NCBI GenBank assembly: GCA_034086705.1 | Contig: JAXDZV010000090.1 | Location: 1 to 29,847 of the forward strand | From: UMGS1225 sp034086705 | Lineage (GTDB): Bacteria > Bacillota > Clostridia > Oscillospirales > CAG-272 | DNA: 29,847 nucleotides | Direction: 5' to 3' | Part shown: positions 15,219-23,036 of the stretch, piece after piece | Layout: each line of letters begins with the position of its first letter | Numbering within the stretch: position 1 is the stretch's first letter | Notes under the pieces: generated by a model | Database searches by the model: none | What the model was told of the DNA's origin: nothing | The model's input: the letters and a program-made list of their open reading frames with translations, nothing else | Made by a program: the position numbers and the translations under genes

Positions 15219-16297
15219 GGCATCTGGTCAACACGACGGACTTCTCAGTTTCTGAGCTGGATCAATTGCTGTGCTTGGCAGAGCAGATGCGTAGCTCTCC
15301 CGAACAATATCGCCAAGCCTGTGCTGGACGGATCCTTGCCACTTTGTTTTTTGAACCTTCCACTCGTACTCGACTCAGCTTCGAATCGGCTATGCTAAGT
15401 TTGGGCGGCAACGTGATTGGCTTCTCCGAGCCGACAACGACGTCTGCAGCAAAAGGAGAATGTTTGGCGGATACTATTGAAATGGTAAATGGATATGCGG
15501 ATATTATTGCATTGCGGCATCCGGGCGAGGGGGCAGCAGCCGTGGCGGCGGCACATGCCGATGTGCCGTTGATCAATGCGGGCGACGGCGGTCATTACCA
15601 CCCGACACAGACCTTAACAGACTTATTTACGATTCGTGCTGAAATGGGACGCTTGGAAAATCTGACAATCGGTTTGTGTGGTGATTTAAAATACGGTAGG
15701 ACCGTTCATTCGTTGATCACAGCAATGATACGGTACCCGAATATTCGTTTTGTTTGTATAGCACCGCAGCAGCTTTCTTTACCTGCGTATTTTTCAGATC
15801 TTTTACAAGCAAAAAAGATACCGTGTATATATGATACATCGCTTGAGAATGTTATTGACGAATTAGATGTGCTGTATATGACACGCGTGCAACGGGAACG
15901 TTTTTCAATACCGGAATCCGTGCAGGATTTACATACAGGCATGGTTCTGACACCGGAGCTGATGGCACGTGGCCGTTCGGGACTGCGTGTGCTGCATCCC
16001 TTACCGCGCGTGGATGAAATTGACACGGCCGTGGACAAAGATCCGCGAGCATGTTATTTCCGACAGGCACACAACGGGCGGTATGTACGGATGGCACTCA
16101 TCTATACTTTATTGACAAATACTTCCTCTTGCCAGGCTTGTTCTGCATTGGAAGGGCCATTTTTGCCGGTACAGGAAAGCTGTGATAATCCGCATTGTAT
16201 AACGGCATTTGATGTTTCGCTCCCGCCCCTTTGGAAGACGGATCAGAATGGCGCGGTTCGGTGCGTATATTGCGAAAAAGCAAGAGGAAGGGCATAA
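15215..16297 (+). CDS. pyrB: Aspartate carbamoyltransferase fused to a PyrI-like zinc domain
   Basis: Commits carbamoyl phosphate and aspartate to pyrimidines. Residues 1 to ~302 are a complete catalytic chain: carbamoyl-phosphate site FFEPSTRTRLSFESA, the TTTSAAKGE loop, HYHPTQTLTDLFT and HPLPRVDEID, the form found in enzymes that pair with PyrI. After MALIYTLLTN, where catalytic chains normally end, about 55 residues follow. They carry Cys323-x4-Cys328 (CDNPHC) and Cys350-x2-Cys353 (CVYCEK) with 21 residues between the pairs. This matches the zinc domain of the regulatory chain PyrI (in E. coli CPNSNC and CKYCEK). The ~100-residue nucleotide-binding domain of PyrI is absent. An extra CQAC (306-309) lies in the linker. 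It is the last gene of the operon. Loss of allosteric NTP control is an inference. Confidence 0.93.
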   Translation: MRHLVNTTDFSVSELDQLLCLAEQMRSSPEQYRQACAGRILATLFFEPSTRTRLSFESAMLSLGGNVIGFSEPTTTSAAKGECLADTIEMVNGYADIIALRHPGEGAAAVAAAHADVPLINAGDGGHYHPTQTLTDLFTIRAEMGRLENLTIGLCGDLKYGRTVHSLITAMIRYPNIRFVCIAPQQLSLPAYFSDLLQAKKIPCIYDTSLENVIDELDVLYMTRVQRERFSIPESVQDLHTGMVLTPELMARGRSGLRVLHPLPRVDEIDTAVDKDPRACYFRQAHNGRYVRMALIYTLLTNTSSCQACSALEGPFLPVQESCDNPHCITAFDVSLPPLWKTDQNGAVRCVYCEKARGRA

Positions 16298-16350
16298 ATC
16301 TTAGTCACCATATACCAGATTCGGCAGGCATAATTGAATACATAAATCAG

Positions 16351-16387
16351 CGCCCGGTGTATCCAAACGCCGGGCGGTATTTTTTTT
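16351..16387 (+). terminator. Terminator of the pyr operon
   Basis: CGCCCGG (16351-16357) and CCGGGCG (16370-16376) form a 7-bp GC-only stem with a 12-nt loop, followed by GTAT and seven T residues. Confidence 0.9.
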
Positions 16388-16405
16388 CGTGTACAACCAT
16401 ACAAT
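16377..16405 (+). promoter_or_regulatory. Sigma-E-type promoter of spoIIIA
   Basis: CATACAAT (16398-16405) is an exact match to the -10 of mother-cell sigma-E promoters. GTATTTT (16377-16383), 14 bp upstream, agrees with the -35 consensus KMATATT at 5 of 7 positions. It lies 27 bp before spoIIIAA, and the B. subtilis spoIIIA operon is known to depend on sigma-E. The -35 is formed by the T-run of the pyr terminator. Confidence 0.65.
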
Positions 16406-16432
16406 GGAATCAAAGGCCGTATAGAGGAGGAA

Positions 16433-17377
16433 ATGAAAATGGACAGGCAGCAAGAAGAAAGGGTCGCTGTATATCCGCAAATGTTGCAGCCTGCGCTGCG
16501 ATATGCGATAGAAAAATTAGGCGGTATGGATGAAATACATTTGCGGTGTGGTTGTGCCAGCGAAGTGGTGCGCGGCGAACGTTCAGCCGTGTTAAAAAGC
16601 GGGATGCAATTGCTTTGTATCACAGAAGAGATATTGTCCTGCACGCTGCAAAGAATTGCGGCAGGCTCTGTATATCAGTGGCAGTCACAACTTGCCGCCG
16701 GAGGTTTCTCCCCCGGAAAGGGCGTGCGCGTTGGTGTCAATGGTATTCCGATATACGAAAATAATGCAATTCGATCGTATGCACGTTTCACATCTTTGTG
16801 TATTCGCTATCCTGCTGTGCAGCAATTGCCGGATGTTTCACAGGCAGTTCGGTTGTTACATATGGATACGCCTTTATATGGCACGGTGTCTGCAGAGAAA
16901 ACAGAACGAAAATGTTTGCGTTCCATTCTGTTTTTCGGTGAACCGGGCAGTGGGAAAACAACACTTTTGCGCGCTTTATTGCTTGCACTTTCCGGGGAAA
17001 AAGGAGGGCTGCGCATTTGTGTAATGGATTTTACGGGGGAGCTTTATGCCTCTTTTGTACATAACGCGTGCAGAATTGACTTTTTTGTTGGATATCGTAG
17101 GCTGGACGGTATTGTGCGTGCACAACGTTTTTTCGCACCACAGGTGATCGTATGCGATGAAATTGGCGATACGGAAGATGCTGAAGCGTTGATTCGCACG
17201 CAACACGGCGGGGTTGCTCTTCTGGCAACCGCACATGGAGATACAGTACAAACCCTTTTGCGAAGACCTGGCCTGCATGCACTATGGAAAAGCGGTGTTT
17301 TTGATGCATATGTAAAGGTTCACCGCGCTGCTAACGGCACTTTTACTTTCATGCCGGAACAGGCGGTCGGCGCATGA
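16433..17377 (+). CDS. spoIIIAA: Stage III sporulation protein AA (ATPase)
   Basis: A 314-aa secretion-type ATPase on the mother-cell side of the SpoIIIA-SpoIIQ channel that feeds the engulfed forespore. The N-terminal helical domain contains YQWQSQLAAGGFSPGKGVRVGV. Walker A is GEPGSGKT at 169-176, Walker B is VIVCDEIG, and the sensor region is ALLATAHGD. Length agrees with B. subtilis (about 307). GAGGAGG lies 4-5 nt before ATG 16433; an in-frame ATG two codons later (16439) is equally compatible. It heads an eight-gene operon in the standard order, with an ATGA overlap to spoIIIAB. Confidence 0.96.
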   Translation: MKMDRQQEERVAVYPQMLQPALRYAIEKLGGMDEIHLRCGCASEVVRGERSAVLKSGMQLLCITEEILSCTLQRIAAGSVYQWQSQLAAGGFSPGKGVRVGVNGIPIYENNAIRSYARFTSLCIRYPAVQQLPDVSQAVRLLHMDTPLYGTVSAEKTERKCLRSILFFGEPGSGKTTLLRALLLALSGEKGGLRICVMDFTGELYASFVHNACRIDFFVGYRRLDGIVRAQRFFAPQVIVCDEIGDTEDAEALIRTQHGGVALLATAHGDTVQTLLRRPGLHALWKSGVFDAYVKVHRAANGTFTFMPEQAVGA

Positions 17378-17838
17378 AATGGCTTGGATGTATTCTGTTG
17401 TTGGGGGCATCCATCACAGCAGGCGAGTGGTGGTACTTGCAGCAAAGGAAGAAATGTATGCTTTTTAATGAATGTGCGCAGCTGTTTACCCAGGCGCTAG
17501 AATATGTTCGTACGGCGCAGGGGGATAAACTGCATTTTTTCGCTTTGCTTCCCACTGCAACACCCTTACAAAAAGCTTTGCGAGCGTTTGCAAAAGACCC
17601 AGAAACTGCGCGTCTTGCTCTTGCACAGCTACAGCAAGAGCAGCGGACACAATATCCCTCTGAGGTGAGCCTGCTGGATGAAGCGTTTGCTGCGCAGGAA
17701 GTGGCACAAACAATGGAAATCTTATCCAAAGGACTTGCGGCATGTACGGTTGATACGGATACTCTGCACAAACGCGCAAAAGGAATTCGCTCTTTGATTA
17801 TCTGCGCCGGTGCGCTGCTTGTTATTCTTTTATTCTGA
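17374..17838 (+). CDS. spoIIIAB: Stage III sporulation protein AB
   Basis: A 154-aa membrane protein with a short N-terminal hydrophobic segment (WLGCILLLGASITAG), a long helical middle and a hydrophobic C-terminus (LIICAGALLVILLF), as in SpoIIIAB of other spore formers, where it resembles GspF-type assembly proteins. Identification rests on position between spoIIIAA and spoIIIAC, topology and length (~170 in B. subtilis), together with the QALRAFAKD-like helix. The start overlaps the spoIIIAA stop (ATGA). Confidence 0.88.
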   Translation: MKWLGCILLLGASITAGEWWYLQQRKKCMLFNECAQLFTQALEYVRTAQGDKLHFFALLPTATPLQKALRAFAKDPETARLALAQLQQEQRTQYPSEVSLLDEAFAAQEVAQTMEILSKGLAACTVDTDTLHKRAKGIRSLIICAGALLVILLF

Positions 17839-17854
17839 GGAGACGTAAAGCGCC

Positions 17855-18049
17855 ATGGAGATTGCATTTCTGCTGAAAATTGCCGGAGTTGGAATTATGG
17901 TAGGCGTGATATGCCAGGTGCTCAATAAATCTGGGCGCGATGAACAGGCAGTGTATGTAACAATCGGGGGGATTTTAATTGTTCTTGCAATGCTGCTCAG
18001 CCAAATTGGCTCGCTGTATCAAACCCTGGTTTCCATTTTCGGGCTATGA
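17855..18049 (+). CDS. spoIIIAC: Stage III sporulation protein AC
   Basis: A 64-aa, almost wholly hydrophobic protein with two membrane helices (LLKIAGVGIMVGVICQVL and YVTIGGILIVLAMLL) joined by NKSGRDEQA, the hallmark loop of SpoIIIAC. Length matches the family (~65). GAGGAGA stands upstream in the 16-bp gap after spoIIIAB. The stop overlaps spoIIIAD as ATGA. Confidence 0.93.
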   Translation: MEIAFLLKIAGVGIMVGVICQVLNKSGRDEQAVYVTIGGILIVLAMLLSQIGSLYQTLVSIFGL

Positions 18050-18426
18050 ATGTTTTAACGATATGCGGTGTTGCAGTATTGACGGTTTTACTGACGTTGA
18101 TCGCCAAGGAATTGCATGGAAAAATCGGGAAATGGATTCCGATTGCAGGTGGCTTGCTTCTTTCTGTACAGGCTTTTATCTTGCTTGTGCAGGCGACGGA
18201 CGGTCTCTCTTTTTCCATACCGCAGCCTTACAGCGGTTATCTTAAGACAGTATTGCAATGCTTTGGCAGTGCGGTGCTGATAAAGCTGGCGTGCGACTTT
18301 GCGGCAGATCTCGGAGAAACGGGGCTTGCAGAGAAAGTTGCATTTTGCGGTAGATGTTTACTGCTTTTGCTTTTGATGCCACTTTTTCGTGAATTTGTTG
18401 CATTGGCAGAGGAAATGTTACAATGA
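18046..18426 (+). CDS. spoIIIAD: Stage III sporulation protein AD
   Basis: A 126-aa integral membrane protein with four hydrophobic stretches, related to SpoIIIAC in its first half (membrane part of the channel). It shows LLTLIAKELHGKIGKWIPIAGG and CDFAADLGETGLAEKVAFCGR, typical of the family (~130 aa). Overlaps spoIIIAC and spoIIIAE at both ends by 4 bp. Confidence 0.92.
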   Translation: MNVLTICGVAVLTVLLTLIAKELHGKIGKWIPIAGGLLLSVQAFILLVQATDGLSFSIPQPYSGYLKTVLQCFGSAVLIKLACDFAADLGETGLAEKVAFCGRCLLLLLLMPLFREFVALAEEMLQ

Positions 18427-19538
18427 AAAAGACTATGAAACTGCTGTTGATTTTGTTTGTATTGTTATTTGGAATAACGCCTGTTTGCACTTTCGCAGAA
18501 CAGGCTTCCACCTTGGAAGAGGTATTTCAACTGAGCGAGGATTGGCTTGTACCTGCTTTGGGAGAAGGAGCAGAACATTTTTCCTCGCTCGATTTTGCGA
18601 ATTCGCCAAATGATATCAAAGGGATTGTCAACTGGGTGCTGGATACATTTTCATCGCAGACCGGAAGTATTACAACATTTCTTACAACGGCATTGTTGCT
18701 TATGTTACTCGGGTTTTTGACGAAAGTTTTTTCCGAAAAAGGGGTGTGCGATACAGTTTCAACTGGGATTTGTCTGTCAATGGCACTATTGCTCGGTACA
18801 CTTTTGCAGAAGGCACTTGAATCAGTCAGCGCCTATTTACAGCGGCTGTATGTTTTGCTTTCCTCGTTCTCTGCTATTTCCGTCGGTTTATACGCGGCAG
18901 GTGGAAGCGAACTGACCGCTTCAGCAAGTGCTCTCAGCCTTTCTCTGACATTACAGGTTCTTGCGACTGTTACTGCAAAAGTTTTGCCTGCATGCATCGG
19001 GGTTAGTTTCTTATTGGGACTTTGTGCGTCCGTGAGCGATATTCCTGTTTTTGCAGGGGTTTCAAAACTTTTTCGAAATGTGCTGTATTTCGGCATTGGG
19101 GTACTGGGAATGGTATTTTCCTGTATCACTGCATTGCAGCAGCAGCTTGCACAGGCAAAAGATGGAATCTCTGCGCGTGCTGTCAAATTTGTGCTGGCAC
19201 GCGCGGTTCCTCTGGTCGGTGGAACCGTTTCGGAGGCGGTGCGTACGGTGATGGCGGGCGTTTCAGCGGCCAAAAGCAGCGTTGGAACAGCGGGCATTTT
19301 TGCAATTGTGTTTTTGGTTTTTACACCGCTTTGCATGCTTTTGCTTTATAAATGGATTTTTTCAGCCGGAAAAAGTATCTGCGATTCTTTTGAATTGCAA
19401 CGCTGTTCGACTTTGTTTGCCCAAACAGAAGCGACAACGGGGCTCTTGCTCGCCATTTTAGCGCTTTTTACCGCTATCGCGGCATTGCACCTTTTACTGC
19501 TGCTGCATAGTACCGCAACGCTGGGAGGGATCACATGA
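18423..19538 (+). CDS. spoIIIAE: Stage III sporulation protein AE
   Basis: A 371-aa polytopic membrane protein, the largest membrane component of the channel. It starts with a cleavable-looking signal (LLLILFVLLFGITPVCTFA), followed by an external segment and about seven or eight membrane helices. Family landmarks are SVSAYLQRLYVLLSSFSAIS, LLGLCASVSDIPVFAGVSKLF and AVKFVLARAVPLVGGTVSEA. Length is slightly below B. subtilis (~399). Overlaps its neighbours by 4 bp on each side. Confidence 0.94.
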   Translation: MKKTMKLLLILFVLLFGITPVCTFAEQASTLEEVFQLSEDWLVPALGEGAEHFSSLDFANSPNDIKGIVNWVLDTFSSQTGSITTFLTTALLLMLLGFLTKVFSEKGVCDTVSTGICLSMALLLGTLLQKALESVSAYLQRLYVLLSSFSAISVGLYAAGGSELTASASALSLSLTLQVLATVTAKVLPACIGVSFLLGLCASVSDIPVFAGVSKLFRNVLYFGIGVLGMVFSCITALQQQLAQAKDGISARAVKFVLARAVPLVGGTVSEAVRTVMAGVSAAKSSVGTAGIFAIVFLVFTPLCMLLLYKWIFSAGKSICDSFELQRCSTLFAQTEATTGLLLAILALFTAIAALHLLLLLHSTATLGGIT

Positions 19539-20020
19539 AATTTGCCATTTTAACACTGACAGTCTGTTCACTATTACTTGGCATTTGCTATCGATTTTCC
19601 GATTTGCTTGGAAAATTCGCCCCTGTTTTACGTGCAACTGTGAGTCTTGCCGCACTGGCTATGCTGCTTTTTCCCTGCATTCGTGTACTACGTACGGAAT
19701 CTATGCTACCTGAATTTAATACTGGACAGACAAATACAGACGCGGTGTGCGCGGAAGAGGTTGTTTTAAATACGACGAAAAAACTTTTACCGCAAGAAAT
19801 TGCTGTGCAACTTTGTGCACGGTTTTCTATTGCTGCAGAGGATTTGTCGGTCTCGCTTTCGTATGATGATGCGGATATACAGGCGGTTGATATCAACGCA
19901 GTGTATGTAGGGTTGCATAAAAAATCGGATCGTATTCTTTGCAACAAGATATCTTCTTATTTGTCAGATCTTTTGGCTTGTCCATGTACATGTGTTTATG
20001 AAGCACGGGAGGCAACCTGA
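19535..20020 (+). CDS. spoIIIAF: Stage III sporulation protein AF
   Basis: A 161-aa protein with two N-terminal membrane helices (about 3-20 and 28-48) and a C-terminal soluble ring-building-motif-like domain ending ISSYLSDLLACPCTCVYEA. The paired cysteines near the end are unusual. Its place between spoIIIAE and spoIIIAG and its topology define it. It is shorter than B. subtilis SpoIIIAF (~206). Confidence 0.88.
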   Translation: MKFAILTLTVCSLLLGICYRFSDLLGKFAPVLRATVSLAALAMLLFPCIRVLRTESMLPEFNTGQTNTDAVCAEEVVLNTTKKLLPQEIAVQLCARFSIAAEDLSVSLSYDDADIQAVDINAVYVGLHKKSDRILCNKISSYLSDLLACPCTCVYEAREAT

Positions 20021-20021
20021 T

Positions 20022-20426
20022 ATGTTACAAAAAGAGAAGCTTTTCATTGCGATCATTTCTGCGCTGGCGTTTCTTGGTGCTGTGCTGATGCTTTCGGATA
20101 AGATACTGACGAAAAAAGAAAACCAGGTACCGACGGCTGTGACATATTCAGATCAAACAGAACATACAATTAAACAGATTGTAAAGACCATAACCGGGGA
20201 AGAGGCAGACGTCTTTCTTACATATGAGAGTAGCAGCACTACGCAAAAACCATCAGTTTCGTTTCAAACGGAGCAGACGGCGCAGACGGGGTGTATATGT
20301 GGCGTCGCGGTCTTTTGCAAAGGAGGTGAAAATCCTGCAGTGCAGCTAAGAATTATGCGTCTGTTGCGCACAACCTTACGGATCGGTTGCGAGAGCATCT
20401 ATATTGGAGAAAAAACAAGTGAATAA
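20022..20426 (+). CDS. spoIIIAG: Stage III sporulation protein AG (short form)
   Basis: A 134-aa protein with one N-terminal membrane helix (KLFIAIISALAFLGAVLML) and a ring-building-motif domain (HTIKQIVKTITGEEADVFLTYE and GVAVFCKGGENPAVQLRIMR). In B. subtilis SpoIIIAG is about 229 aa and forms a 30-subunit ring in the intermembrane space. Here the linker and the beta-insertion between the ring-motif elements are much reduced. ATG 20022 has GGGAGG about 8 nt upstream; the frame also extends upstream to 19992 into spoIIIAF, but that part lacks a binding site. Confidence 0.9.
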   Translation: MLQKEKLFIAIISALAFLGAVLMLSDKILTKKENQVPTAVTYSDQTEHTIKQIVKTITGEEADVFLTYESSSTTQKPSVSFQTEQTAQTGCICGVAVFCKGGENPAVQLRIMRLLRTTLRIGCESIYIGEKTSE

Positions 20427-20438
20427 GGAGAACAGGAT

Positions 20439-21092
20439 ATGCTTTTGTTTGGAAAAGATTATTTAGAACGCGAAAATGACCGCCAGGAATTGTTGCCCCC
20501 TCCTTTGGCCGACACTGAGACTGATGCTGATCAATCACCCGATGATGAAAGAAAAAAATGGTATCAGAAAACACTTTGTTTTTTGCGGAAAAATCGGAAG
20601 GGAAGCGTTGTAGCGGCAGCTGTGGCTTTAATCGGTCTCGCGGTTTATTTGAATTGGTATTTGTACCGTGCTCAGGTACCTGTGGAAAATGAGCAGGGGG
20701 TCGATGCGCAGCAGACACAGCAAAATACCGGAGGAGATGCTGCTGAAAGTGATTATTTTGCTGTTTCCCTGATTAACAGGCAACGGGCACGTGACGAGGC
20801 AATTGCAGTGTTGGAAACGATCGCACAGGGAGCTTCTGAAGAAAGCAAAGAAAGAGAAGATGCCCTGGCGCAGATCAGTTCAATCGCGCAGGACATTGAA
20901 CGAGAAGCAGCAATAGAAACATTGATAAAAAGCAAAGGTTTTTCGGACTGCGTTGCGGTTATTTCCGGTGGAGGGGCCTCAGTGGTTGTGAAATCGTCCG
21001 GGCTGTTAGAAAATGAAATTGCACAGATACAGGAAATTGTGTATGACACAACCGGCATCTTACCTGCCAACCTCAAAATTATCGAACGCTGA
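20439..21092 (+). CDS. spoIIIAH: Stage III sporulation protein AH
   Basis: A 217-aa single-pass membrane protein that pairs with a forespore partner (SpoIIQ or a functional equivalent) across the intermembrane space. The N-terminal ~50 residues are cytoplasmic and acidic, followed by a membrane helix (VVAAAVALIGLAVYLNWYLY) and a disordered Gln-rich linker. The YscJ/FliF-like ring domain carries the classic SpoIIIAH signature YFAVSLINRQRARDEAIAVL and GFSDCVAVISGGGASVVVKS. Length equals that of B. subtilis (218). The last 33 bp overlap the convergent apbE gene. Confidence 0.95.
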   Translation: MLLFGKDYLERENDRQELLPPPLADTETDADQSPDDERKKWYQKTLCFLRKNRKGSVVAAAVALIGLAVYLNWYLYRAQVPVENEQGVDAQQTQQNTGGDAAESDYFAVSLINRQRARDEAIAVLETIAQGASEESKEREDALAQISSIAQDIEREAAIETLIKSKGFSDCVAVISGGGASVVVKSSGLLENEIAQIQEIVYDTTGILPANLKIIER

Positions 21093-22109
21093 TCCAAGAG
21101 GAAGAACCGTGCGGCCGGCAATGGGCGAAAACGCATTTGCAATTTTTTCGGAACAAAGAATATTGCCGTTTTCCATAATCAAAACTGTCTCAAAGGCAAG
21201 TGCCTCGCCGCTGCTTTGATATAAAGCGGCGGCTTTTTCTTTTCCCATGACAAACAGAGCCGTTGACAGTATATCTGCACAAAGGCCGTCTTGTGCAATG
21301 ACGGCAACAGAGGCGATACCGGTTTTGGCAGGGTATCCGGTATGCGGTGAAAGAATATGGTGGTAACGGATGCTGTCCTGTTCGAAGTACCGTTCATAAG
21401 CTCCACTGACGGCAACAATGCCTGACTCGATTGATAAAATACCGACGATGCTATCCGGCTGTGCGGGGTCTCGCAGGCCTATTTTCCAAGGTTGCCCGTT
21501 TGTTCTGCTGCCACAAACTCCGATGTTTCCTCCCAGATTGACCATCGCATACGGTGTTTTGTTTTGCAAAAGCAGCAGCAGCGCTTCCACGGTATAGCCT
21601 TTCAGCGCACCTCCGAGATCTATACGAATTTGAGGGTCTTCTTTGCAAAGAAGGTTATTTTGTAAAGTGATTTTTTCATATCCTGTATGTTGCAATGCCT
21701 GTGAGATGGCATACGCAGAGGGGACGCACTCCTGTTCCGTGCCGAACCCCCAAAGCTGCATTAGGGAAGCAACGGTCGGATCAAATGCTCCGCCTGTTTG
21801 ACGACAGAGCGAAAGAATTTCGGAAAAGAGAGCACATTGTGCGCTTGTGAGTGCACAGCTGTTTTCGCATTCGGAAAATCTGGAAACAACGCTGCCGGGG
21901 ATTGTCTTTGAATACATTTTCTCTAAATTGATAACCAGCTCTTTTGCTTGTTCTAACAGCGCTTGCGAATCTTCGGCTGGGGCAATTTCAATAGAGCAGT
22001 TTGTATCCATGGCAAAAAAGTCACAGCGAGCACTGTTTTGCGGGGCGCAAGCGGTTGTAAACAGGCAAAATGCCGCCATAAGAACGGATATTTTCACAAA
22101 ATGTTTCAT
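21060..22109 (-). CDS. apbE: ApbE-family FAD:protein FMN transferase (lipoprotein)
   Basis: Attaches FMN covalently to Thr/Ser of extracytoplasmic flavoproteins, using FAD and Mg2+. The 349-aa protein has a lipoprotein signal with lipobox TTAC (Cys21), so it is tethered outside the membrane. FFAMDTNCSIEI, TGGAFDPTVASLMQLWGFG, RIDLGGALKGYTVEALLLLL, MVNLGGNIGVCG, and the metal/FAD region YHHILSPHTGYPAKTGIASV with CADILSTALFVMG follow in the canonical order. It is the last gene of a three-gene minus-strand unit with the Gx transporter (6-bp gap) and the NusG domain II protein. The target flavoprotein is not in the window. Confidence 0.94.
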   Translation of the reverse strand: MKHFVKISVLMAAFCLFTTACAPQNSARCDFFAMDTNCSIEIAPAEDSQALLEQAKELVINLEKMYSKTIPGSVVSRFSECENSCALTSAQCALFSEILSLCRQTGGAFDPTVASLMQLWGFGTEQECVPSAYAISQALQHTGYEKITLQNNLLCKEDPQIRIDLGGALKGYTVEALLLLLQNKTPYAMVNLGGNIGVCGSRTNGQPWKIGLRDPAQPDSIVGILSIESGIVAVSGAYERYFEQDSIRYHHILSPHTGYPAKTGIASVAVIAQDGLCADILSTALFVMGKEKAAALYQSSGEALAFETVLIMENGNILCSEKIANAFSPIAGRTVLPLGSAFDNFEVGR

Positions 22110-22115
22110 TTTAAT

Positions 22116-22658
22116 CTACTCCGGTTGTTTTAGAAGTGGGATTCTGCGAAACAGCAGGGTACACAGCAGCCCGGTGAGAACGCCGGTAGGGATGGCAGCA
22201 AATATCAGTACAGGTGCGTAGGCAAGAGCGGTTGTTGGCCGGAATAAGATAGCGCAAGCAAGCAGCTGCCCTATTGCATGGAATACTGCACTGAGAACCG
22301 AAAGTGCGAGCGCGGATATCGTACGGAAAACATAGCGGCGTAATGTAAAAAGAATGAGTAACGAACAAACAGCGCCACTCAACGAAAAAATAAAAGTACT
22401 TGTGTTACCGAATAATAAAAATGACAAAAGAACCCGAACAAAGCAGACAATTGCGGCATCCGGGCCGGGCAGATATATAGCACAGATTGTGATGATAATA
22501 TTACAAAGACCGAGCTTGATACCCGGTAATGCAATGAAGGAGGCAATCGGAAAGAGATGTTCCACATAGGAGAACAGCATAGCACACGCAAGAAACAGCG
22601 CATCCAGGCAAAGATGTGTGATCCCCACGCGGCTATCCTGCGATTTGATCCAAGGCAT
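22116..22658 (-). CDS. Gx transporter family membrane protein (EetB-like)
   Basis: A 180-aa membrane protein with about five helices, of the family formerly annotated as heptaprenyl diphosphate synthase component I and now Gx transporter. Typical are LDALFLACAMLFSYVEHLFP, LPGIKLGLCNIIITICAIYL and VCFVRVLLSFLLFGNTSTFI. I place the start at 22658 (MPWIKSQDS), preceded by GGAGG about 12 nt upstream. The frame runs open further upstream across the neighbouring gene but without meaning. It overlaps the NusG domain II gene by 26 bp. In Listeria and lactobacilli a protein of this family (EetB) works with EetA in flavin-based extracellular electron transfer; the molecular role is still unclear. Confidence 0.85.
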   Translation of the reverse strand: MPWIKSQDSRVGITHLCLDALFLACAMLFSYVEHLFPIASFIALPGIKLGLCNIIITICAIYLPGPDAAIVCFVRVLLSFLLFGNTSTFIFSLSGAVCSLLILFTLRRYVFRTISALALSVLSAVFHAIGQLLACAILFRPTTALAYAPVLIFAAIPTGVLTGLLCTLLFRRIPLLKQPE

Positions 22659-23010
22659 GCTCTGTTTCACCTCCGTAAATATAAATTTGAACCTGAGCGG
22701 GTAAGCAGACGATGCTTTCCCCCTGTTTGCAAATCGAACCGGTATGAACGCAAACCTGGTCATGGCAATTTGCTTTTGAAATACGAGCGGATCCATTTTC
22801 AATGGTAAGTGTCAGAGCGATTTGATTGGCATGTATATGCACGGTATTGTCAACAGAAAGCATATAACGGCTTTCCCCATTTGGGGTACAAACGACAATA
22901 TATGTACCCTCACTGCGTCCGCTTATTTTAAACAGCAGAGACATACACAATACCAGAGCAACCATTGCATACAGCATAAGATCTGCCCGAAAGAATACTT
23001 TATACTTCAT
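22633..23010 (-). CDS. NusG domain II-containing membrane protein (EetA-like)
   Basis: A 125-aa protein with one N-terminal membrane helix (LMLYAMVALVLCMSLLFKI) and a small external beta-barrel of the NusG domain II type. The conserved cysteine motifs are ANCHDQVCVHTGSI and SIVCLPAQVQIYI. It is not a transcription factor; it lacks the NGN and KOW parts of NusG. It is the first gene of the unit and is followed by a Gx transporter and apbE, the pairing seen as EetA/EetB in extracellular electron-transfer loci and near Rnf complexes. GAGC-type ribosome binding site (AAGGAG) 7-8 nt upstream, own promoter at 23037-23065. Confidence 0.85.
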   Translation of the reverse strand: MKYKVFFRADLMLYAMVALVLCMSLLFKISGRSEGTYIVVCTPNGESRYMLSVDNTVHIHANQIALTLTIENGSARISKANCHDQVCVHTGSICKQGESIVCLPAQVQIYIYGGETEHALDQIAG

Positions 23011-23036
23011 GTGCAGCTCCTTGTCAAATTCATGCT

